A stretch of DNA of 64,000 nucleotides from contig CAYGXJ010000004.1 of assembly GCA_964353865.1 (NCBI GenBank), positions 26,063 through 90,062 on the forward strand, given 5' to 3'. Position 1 is the stretch's first letter. Each line of letters starts with the position of its first letter. Origin of the DNA: RBG-16-64-43 sp964353865. Its GTDB lineage: Bacteria > Chloroflexota > Anaerolineae > Anaerolineales > RBG-16-64-43. Under the pieces are notes generated by a model. That model saw only the letters and a list, made by a program, of their open reading frames with translations. It was not told the DNA's origin and made no database searches. Made by a program: the position numbers and the translations under genes. This document shows, in pieces, positions 58,998 through 64,000 of the stretch.

Positions 58998-60575
58998 TTG
59001 CCAGCGCACCCAATGAAGCGCAGTGCGTGGCGGATTGCCGCCGCCGCGATTGCGGCGGTGAGCCTCGCCTGCGCCCGCCAGGGCATTCTCCTGCCGGGTG
59101 AGGGAACTCCGCTTCCGACCGTGGCCGCCCCGGTAACACTCACGCCCGGCCGCGTGCCACCGACGAACACCCCGCCGGTCCCTAGCGCCACGGCGGTGCC
59201 ATTGCCTAGTGCGACCACGATCTGGACTCTCGTCCCGCCTGCCTCGCCAACCTTTCCGGCGACTCCCACGCAAGTTGCGACGGCCAGCCTGCCGCTCGTT
59301 TACCGGGTTCAAGCCGGCGACACGCTCAACACGCTTGCCATCCGCTTCGGCGTGACACCCAACGACATTCAGGCACTCCAGGGCCACGCGCCCCCCCAGG
59401 GGCTGCTCAACCCGGGGCTGCAGGTGGTTGTGCCCGTGCGCCTCGGGCGGACGACCGCGAGCGACGAGTTCCTGCCCGATAGTGAAGTGGTCTTTTCCGC
59501 CAGCGCGGCCGCATTCGACGTCGCCGCCTTCGCCCGCGAGAAAGGAGGCTACCTCTCGCACGCTCAGGCCGAGAACGGGTCGGGCAGCGCACCGGCTGCG
59601 CTCAAGCGCCTGGCCCTGGACAACTCGGTGAACCCGCGCCTGCTGCTGGCGCTGCTCGAACACTTCGGCGGGTGGGTGACGGATCCCTCGCCGTCCGGCG
59701 AGGCGCTCAACTATCCCTTCGGCATCTATGATTCTTCCGCCACGGGGTTTGCGGCGCAACTCATTCAGGCGGCCAACCGCCTAGGGATTGGCTATTACGG
59801 CTGGCGAGATGCCAGCTTGCTTGAGCTTGCCTTTCGCGACGGCTCCCGGCTGCGCCTGGCACCGGAACTCAATGCTGGAACCGTGGCCATCCTCTACTTC
59901 TTCGCCAAGGATGCATCGGACGAGGCGGAGTGGCTGGGCGACGTCCAGTCATTCCTGGCGACATATCGCGGTCTGTTTGGCGATCCCTTTGCCCGAGTCG
60001 ACCGCTTTGAACCGCTCTACTACCCCACGCTGACCCAGCCGGAGTTGAATCTTCCGTTCTTCGCGGGGCAGCGCTGGTCGTTTACCGGCGGGCCGCACGG
60101 GGCGTGGGAACGCGACGGCGCGCGCGCCGCGCTCGACTTCGCGCCGCCCACCAGTATCAGCGGCTGTGTCATGTCGGATTTGTGGGTGACGGCCTCCGCG
60201 CCGGGGCAGGTGGTGCGCAGCGAGAACGGCGTCGTGGTTCTCGACCTGGACGGAGACGGGCAGGAGCAAACCGGGTGGAATCTGCTCTACTTGCACATCG
60301 CCAGCGCCAACCGGGTTGCGGCCGGGTCTCGCCTTGAGCCAGGCGACTACATCGGCCATCCCTCGTGCGAGGGTGGCGTGGCCACCGGGACTCACCTGCA
60401 CCTGGCGCGGAAATTCAATGGCGAGTGGATGCTGGCGGACGGTCCATTGCCCTTTGTCTTGAGCGGCTGGCGGGCGCAGGCGGGCAGCCAGCCTTACGAA
60501 GGCGCGCTGGTACGGGGCGGAAACCTGGCCGTCGCCTGCCGCTGCGCCTCGAGCGACACGCTCGTTTGGCGCTGA
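58998..60575 (+). CDS. lipoprotein with LysM, lysozyme-like and M23 domains, copy 2
   Basis: A 525-residue paralogue with the same order: lipobox VSLAC, a Pro/Thr-rich spacer (about 40-90), LysM (VQAGDTLNTLAIRFGV), NSVNPRLLLALLEHFGGW with the same Glu, and the M23-like end (GGPHGAW, LHIA, GTHLHLAR) with final ACRC. GGGAG lies 6 nt before the TTG at 58998, which I prefer; the ATG at 59013 is the alternative. Fifteen nt after copy 1. Confidence 0.82.
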   Translation: MPAHPMKRSAWRIAAAAIAAVSLACARQGILLPGEGTPLPTVAAPVTLTPGRVPPTNTPPVPSATAVPLPSATTIWTLVPPASPTFPATPTQVATASLPLVYRVQAGDTLNTLAIRFGVTPNDIQALQGHAPPQGLLNPGLQVVVPVRLGRTTASDEFLPDSEVVFSASAAAFDVAAFAREKGGYLSHAQAENGSGSAPAALKRLALDNSVNPRLLLALLEHFGGWVTDPSPSGEALNYPFGIYDSSATGFAAQLIQAANRLGIGYYGWRDASLLELAFRDGSRLRLAPELNAGTVAILYFFAKDASDEAEWLGDVQSFLATYRGLFGDPFARVDRFEPLYYPTLTQPELNLPFFAGQRWSFTGGPHGAWERDGARAALDFAPPTSISGCVMSDLWVTASAPGQVVRSENGVVVLDLDGDGQEQTGWNLLYLHIASANRVAAGSRLEPGDYIGHPSCEGGVATGTHLHLARKFNGEWMLADGPLPFVLSGWRAQAGSQPYEGALVRGGNLAVACRCASSDTLVWR

Positions 60576-60591
60576 CGCGGCGGACCCAGGA

Positions 60592-62094
60592 ATGTATCCT
60601 TTCCCCGCTCGCACCTGTTCGATCTTGGGCACTTGCCTGCTGGCCGGAACGGTCTTGCTCTCCGCCTGCCTGCCGGAGGAGGCCGTGCGCCCCGCTACCC
60701 CGTCGGGCGGTGAGGCTCAAACCCTGGCGGCAGCCGCTGCGGCCGCAACGCCTTTGCCCACGCGCCTTCCGATTGTGCCAGGGCAGATCATGCCCTACGC
60801 GGCCCAATCCGGCGACACATTGGAGGCTGTGGCTGCTCATTTCAACACGACCGTGGCTGCCATCCGCGGCGCCAACCCAGGCCTGCCGCGGAAGGTATCG
60901 ACTCTTTCACCCGGTCAAGTGCTGCGGGTGCCCACCTACTTTGCACCCTTCACCGGAACTCCCTTTCACATACTCCCCGACGGCGAGGTGGTGAATGGCC
61001 CGCCGCGCGCGGGGTGGGATCTGGCGCGTGAGGTAGAGGGGCGGGGCGGGTACCTGGCCTCGTTTCGCGCGTATACGCTGGGCGGGTTCCGGGAAGGGTG
61101 GCAGGTGATCGAAAAGGTCGCCGAGCGATATTCGGTCAATCCGCGGCTCCTGCTTGCGCTGATTGAATACAGGTCATCGGCGCTCACCCGCGGCGCGCTC
61201 ACGTCGCAGCAAGTCCTTTTTCCGCTTGGGTACTTGGAGGCAGAGTGGAAAGGTCTCGCCGGGCAACTCTACTGGGCCTCCGAAATGCTGAACAACGGAT
61301 ACTACGGCTGGCGAGACGGCTCCTTGCATCAGATTGTGCTGGCTGACGGCCGCGTGACACGCCCCGACCCGTGGCAAAACGCCGGCACCGTGGCAGTTCA
61401 GTACCTATTGGCTCAGTGGTTCGGCCAAGAGGAATTCGACGAAGCCGCCGGGGTGCAGGGATTCGTCTTGACCTATCGAGCATTGTTCGGGGACCCGTTT
61501 GTGAACGATCAAGCACTCATCCCGGGCGACTTGACCCAGCCGGAGTTGGCACTACCCTTCGAGCCTGGCAAGGTTTGGGCCTATACCGGTGGCCCCCATC
61601 CTACCTGGGGCGACAGCCTGCCTTGGGGAGCGCTCGATTTCGCGCCGCCGTCGACGGTGACCGGGTGCATCTCCAGCCCGGAGTGGGTCGTGGCGGTGGC
61701 CGAGGGTAGCGTCGCGCGCAGCGAACTGGCCACCGTCGTGCTCGATCTGGATGGGGACGGGGATGAACGCACGGGGTGGGTTGTGTTGTATTTCCATCTC
61801 GAAACCGAGGGGCGGGTGGCTCACGGCACCCACCTCTCGCGCGGCGATCACCTCGGTCATCCATCATGTGAGGGAGGCCGCGCCACAGGCTCACACGTTC
61901 ATATCGCCCGCCGCTACAACGGAGAATGGATCCCCGCCGCAGGTGCGCTACCCTTCACCCTCAGCAATTGGGTGGCGGGGTCAAGCGGCGAGGCATACCT
62001 GGGGACGCTCACGCGATTCTTGGATGTGATCACCGCCTGTACCTGTTCGACCTTCGCCAATCAACTGGCGCTGCCTTCCCCCTCGGTGCCCTAG
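60592..62094 (+). CDS. lipoprotein with LysM, lysozyme-like and M23 domains, copy 3
   Basis: A 500-residue paralogue: lipobox LLSAC, LysM (AQSGDTLEAVAAHFNT), YSVNPRLLLALIEYRSS, and M23-like end (GGPHPTW, FHLE, GSHVHIAR) with final ACTC. The H-x-x-W replacement in the first motif (GGPHPTW) is the largest difference. Sixteen nt after copy 2, so one operon. About 95 bp of spacer then leads to rnpB. Confidence 0.82.
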   Translation: MYPFPARTCSILGTCLLAGTVLLSACLPEEAVRPATPSGGEAQTLAAAAAAATPLPTRLPIVPGQIMPYAAQSGDTLEAVAAHFNTTVAAIRGANPGLPRKVSTLSPGQVLRVPTYFAPFTGTPFHILPDGEVVNGPPRAGWDLAREVEGRGGYLASFRAYTLGGFREGWQVIEKVAERYSVNPRLLLALIEYRSSALTRGALTSQQVLFPLGYLEAEWKGLAGQLYWASEMLNNGYYGWRDGSLHQIVLADGRVTRPDPWQNAGTVAVQYLLAQWFGQEEFDEAAGVQGFVLTYRALFGDPFVNDQALIPGDLTQPELALPFEPGKVWAYTGGPHPTWGDSLPWGALDFAPPSTVTGCISSPEWVVAVAEGSVARSELATVVLDLDGDGDERTGWVVLYFHLETEGRVAHGTHLSRGDHLGHPSCEGGRATGSHVHIARRYNGEWIPAAGALPFTLSNWVAGSSGEAYLGTLTRFLDVITACTCSTFANQLALPSPSVP

Positions 62095-62154
62095 GAAAAC
62101 GGCCCACGCCTGGCTCGAGCGGTACGGAGCCACCTGCCATACCGTTCCCAAGCC

Positions 62155-62183
62155 TTGACCCGCCCCGAACGAACGCTTACACT
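62155..62183 (+). promoter_or_regulatory. promoter of rnpB
   Basis: TTGACC (62155-62160), 17 nt, TACACT (62178-62183); predicted start near 62190-62191, the first base of the RNA. Confidence 0.75.
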
Positions 62184-62190
62184 GGACGGT

Positions 62191-62624
62191 GTGCCCAAGT
62201 TGGCCGGGCGATCGCGACGACTGTTGCCGTCCGGGGCAAGTGTCCCCGGGCCAAGAGCAGCCGTTCGAGGAAAGTCCGCGCTCCTGAGAGCACGATGCCG
62301 GGTAATCCCCGGGGCGGGGTGACCTGCCGGAATAGGGCCACAGAGAAGCGCAGTGCCGCGTCATGCGCGGCGAGGGTGAAACGGTGGTGTAAGAGACCAC
62401 CGGCGCCGGCAGCAATGTCGGCGGCCAGGCAACCCCCATCGGGAGCAAGGCCAAACAGAGGCGAACTGCACGGTCCGCCGTGCGGTGCGGATCGGCTCGA
62501 TCCGCTCAGCCTCGGGTAGGCTGCTAGAGCGCGTCGGCAACGGCGCGCCGAGAGAGATGACCGCCGGGCCGAGGGCTTGGCTGCCTCGACCCACAGAACG
62601 CGGCTTATAGGCCGACTTGGGCAC
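62191..62624 (+). ncRNA. rnpB: RNase P RNA, bacterial type A
   Basis: The catalytic RNA that trims tRNA 5' ends. About 434 nt, bounded by complementary ends GTGCCCAAGTTGGCC and GGCCGACTTGGGCAC. It shows the universal segments GAGGAAAGTCCGCGCTC near position 80, GGTGAAACGGTGGTGTAAG with AGAGACCACCG, and ACAGAACGCGGCTTAT near the 3' end. The frame 62177-63121 on the minus strand is a shadow. Confidence 0.93.
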
Positions 62625-62743
62625 GCACGACGAGCGGTGGCGCAAGCCGCCGCTCTGCCGTTCGCGGCCGAACCTCCTCGATCGAGCGCCACAACCCATC
62701 CGACCCTCTTCCTGACGCAAGCCTTAAAACATTCCCCTGACAC

Positions 62744-62772
62744 TTGCCCCGGTGGGGCAATAGGCATATACT
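62744..62772 (+). promoter_or_regulatory. promoter of mraZ-rsmH
   Basis: TTGCCC (62744-62749), 17 nt, TATACT (62767-62772). MraZ boxes begin 2 nt after the -10, so they cover the transcription start. Confidence 0.75.
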
Positions 62773-62773
62773 G

Positions 62774-62808
62774 TGGGTGCTTGTGGGGCAAAGTGGAATG
62801 AAGTGGTG
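62774..62808 (+). promoter_or_regulatory. four MraZ-binding boxes
   Basis: TGGGT, TGGGG, TGGAA and TGGTG start at 62774, 62784, 62794 and 62804, exactly 10 bp apart, the phase in which an MraZ ring binds repeats. The first two match TGGGN; the last two have weaker cores. Position after the -10 fits autorepression. Confidence 0.8.
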
Positions 62809-62855
62809 TGACGCCGGAGGTCCGGCGTCTGCTGCTTAAGAGGCGAATAGAACAA

Positions 62856-63305
62856 ATGTTCCTTGGCGAGTACACCCACAACGTCGATGACAAGGGGCGC
62901 ATAACCATCCCCTCACGCCTGCGCGCGGGTTTCGCCGGCGGGGCGGTCGTCACGCGTGGGTTCGAATCTTGCTTGCTCGTGTATCCCCTCGAAACCTTCC
63001 GCCTGCTTGAGTCCAAAGCGCAGCGGCTGAGCACAACCGAGCCCGCCAATCGTGCCCTCAACCGCCTGCTCTTCGGCGGTGCGGCCGATGTGACGCTCGA
63101 CTCCGTCGGCCGCGTCCTCATCCCGCCCTATCTTCGCGCCTATGCCCAACTCGGCGATGCGATCGTCATCGTCGGCGCCGGTCAGTATCTCGAAGTCTGG
63201 GACGCGACAAAGTGGGCGGATCAATCGGCCTCACTCAACAATGCCGAGGCCAACTCGCAACGCTTCGCCTCGCTCGACCTGGCGATCGGCGGCGAACGTG
63301 AGTGA
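62856..63305 (+). CDS. mraZ: transcriptional regulator MraZ
   Basis: A 149-residue protein of two AbrB-like halves: MFLGEYTHNVDDKGRITIPSR and DVTLDSVGRVLIPPYLR. It represses its own division-cell wall operon. The family start MFLGEY supports ATG 62856 rather than the GTG at 62808. Four boxes lie in its promoter. Its stop overlaps rsmH by 8 nt. Confidence 0.95.
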   Translation: MFLGEYTHNVDDKGRITIPSRLRAGFAGGAVVTRGFESCLLVYPLETFRLLESKAQRLSTTEPANRALNRLLFGGAADVTLDSVGRVLIPPYLRAYAQLGDAIVIVGAGQYLEVWDATKWADQSASLNNAEANSQRFASLDLAIGGERE

Positions 63306-64000
63306 GGGAGACCCTCACCGGAACGCGACCCGCCCCTACGCAGCCGCAAACCACGGGCATGTGCCCGTCCTGTACAGCGAGATCCTGACCTGTCTCGAAC
63401 CGCGGCCGGGCGGGCGCTATCTGGATGGAACGCTTGGGGCAGGCGGCCACGCCCAGGGCTTGCTGGAAGCTTCCTCGCCCGACGGGCTACTGCTCGCTCT
63501 GGATAGGGATGGCGAGGCCGTTCGCCGTGCGGCGCAGCGTTTGGCGTCATTCGGCGGGCGGGCCGTGTTGCGGCAGGCCTCCTTTCGGGCCGTGAACGAA
63601 ATCCTCGCCGCACTGGGCTGGCAGGGCATTGACGGGGCGGTGCTTGATTTGGGTCTCTCGTCGCCGCAGTTGGCGGAGGCGGAGCGCGGCTTCTCCTTTG
63701 TGGTGGATGGGGCGCTCGACATGCGCTTTGACCGAGCGGGGCAGGCCGAGACAGCCGAGGACCTGGTCAATCGCCTGGCCGAGCACGAGCTGGCGCAGCT
63801 CTTGTGGGAGTTCGGTGAGGAGCGCAACAGCCGGAGCATCGCGCGCGCCGTCGTTCGCGCGCGGCCGATCCGATCCACGCGCGAGCTGGCCGAGATTGTG
63901 GCGGCTGCATCGCGACGGACTTCGGCCGCCGGCCATTCACGCATCCATCCCGCGACGCGCACCTTCCAAGCGTTGCGCATCGCGGTGAACGACGAGCTGG
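63298..64000 (+). CDS. rsmH: 16S rRNA m4C1402 methyltransferase (3' truncated by window)
   Basis: S-adenosylmethionine-dependent methylation of 16S rRNA. Residues present (about 234) include HVPVLYSEIL, the SAM motif DGTLGAGGHA, LDRDGEAV and LDLGLSSPQL, then the usual GFSF insert. GTG 63298 overlaps mraZ. The gene continues beyond the window, presumably into the division and cell-wall cluster. Confidence 0.94.
   Translation, partial: MSEGDPHRNATRPYAAANHGHVPVLYSEILTCLEPRPGGRYLDGTLGAGGHAQGLLEASSPDGLLLALDRDGEAVRRAAQRLASFGGRAVLRQASFRAVNEILAALGWQGIDGAVLDLGLSSPQLAEAERGFSFVVDGALDMRFDRAGQAETAEDLVNRLAEHELAQLLWEFGEERNSRSIARAVVRARPIRSTRELAEIVAAASRRTSAAGHSRIHPATRTFQALRIAVNDEL

Noticed and set aside
62177..63121. 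314-residue minus-strand frame over rnpB and mraZ
   Set aside because: rnpB has all conserved RNase P RNA segments; the frame is a shadow.
1..64000. CRISPR arrays, prophage or complete insertion sequence
   Set aside because: No spaced direct repeats, integrases or transposases were seen.

Overview
The window looks like a GC-rich (roughly 60-65 %) chromosome segment of a Chloroflexota bacterium, probably Anaerolineae or a relative. This rests on inference from several signs: an archaeal-type isopentenyl phosphate kinase next to a mevalonate-phosphate decarboxylase (the alternative mevalonate route known from Roseiflexus), a type 2 IPP isomerase, monoderm-like genes (FakA/DegV, Asp23, C+ type L28, mraZ-rsmH), an Hanks-kinase/PP2C/VWA/FHA cluster and an elongated ThyX. 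Coding density is very high, with many ATGA, GTGA and TGATG junctions. I saw no CRISPR array, prophage, rRNA operon or complete insertion sequence.

Layout. 1-10.3 kb: a truncated UMF1-type transporter, tRNA-Thr(CGU), udk, the IPK/decarboxylase pair, RseP-like protease, HEAT protein, DEDDy exonuclease and acylphosphatase; then on the minus strand an M23/glycosidase-like protein continuous in frame with a frameshifted radC, and on the plus strand a two-domain RNase H. 10.3-20 kb: an HD-GYP response regulator, gltA-mdh, an exonuclease-DinG helicase, TlpA-like, OsmC, an NAD(P)-binding reductase-like protein and an enolase-superfamily enzyme lacking its second catalytic lysine. 20-28.5 kb: one tightly overlapping minus-strand operon: Ser/Thr kinase, PP2C, VWA, FHA, a small protein, response regulator, small GTPase, DPPR-synthase-like UbiA, mevalonate kinase and a VTT membrane protein. 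28.6-36.6 kb: pth-mfd, hemW, prenyl synthase-fni, acpP. 36.6-46.2 kb: nusA-ylxR-infB-rbfA-nrnA-truB-ribF-thyX and trxA. 46.6-57.3 kb: scpA-mutL, a coiled-coil protein, then asp23-fakA-degV-degV-recG-coaD divergent from rpmB, an order resembling Bacillus rpmB-yloU-yloV...recG. 57.4-62.1 kb: three tandem paralogous lipoproteins with LysM, a lysozyme-like middle region and M23 domain. 62.2-64 kb: rnpB, then mraZ with four MraZ boxes, and the start of rsmH (the division and cell-wall cluster continues beyond the window).

How the genes work together. Mevalonate kinase, decarboxylase, IPK, Fni and the prenyl synthase, spread over three loci, can take mevalonate to polyprenyl diphosphates; the UbiA-type enzyme could spend polyprenyl phosphate on arabinose-type glycan donors. 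The kinase/phosphatase/FHA/GTPase genes share that operon, which may link signalling to envelope building. The most unusual items are the three-domain lipoprotein triplet, the ThyX with complementary half-sites, the RNase H with a dead second domain, the radC/M23/glycosidase reading frame, the enolase enzyme with Gln262, and repeated promoters whose -10 box lies only 6-8 nt before the start codon.
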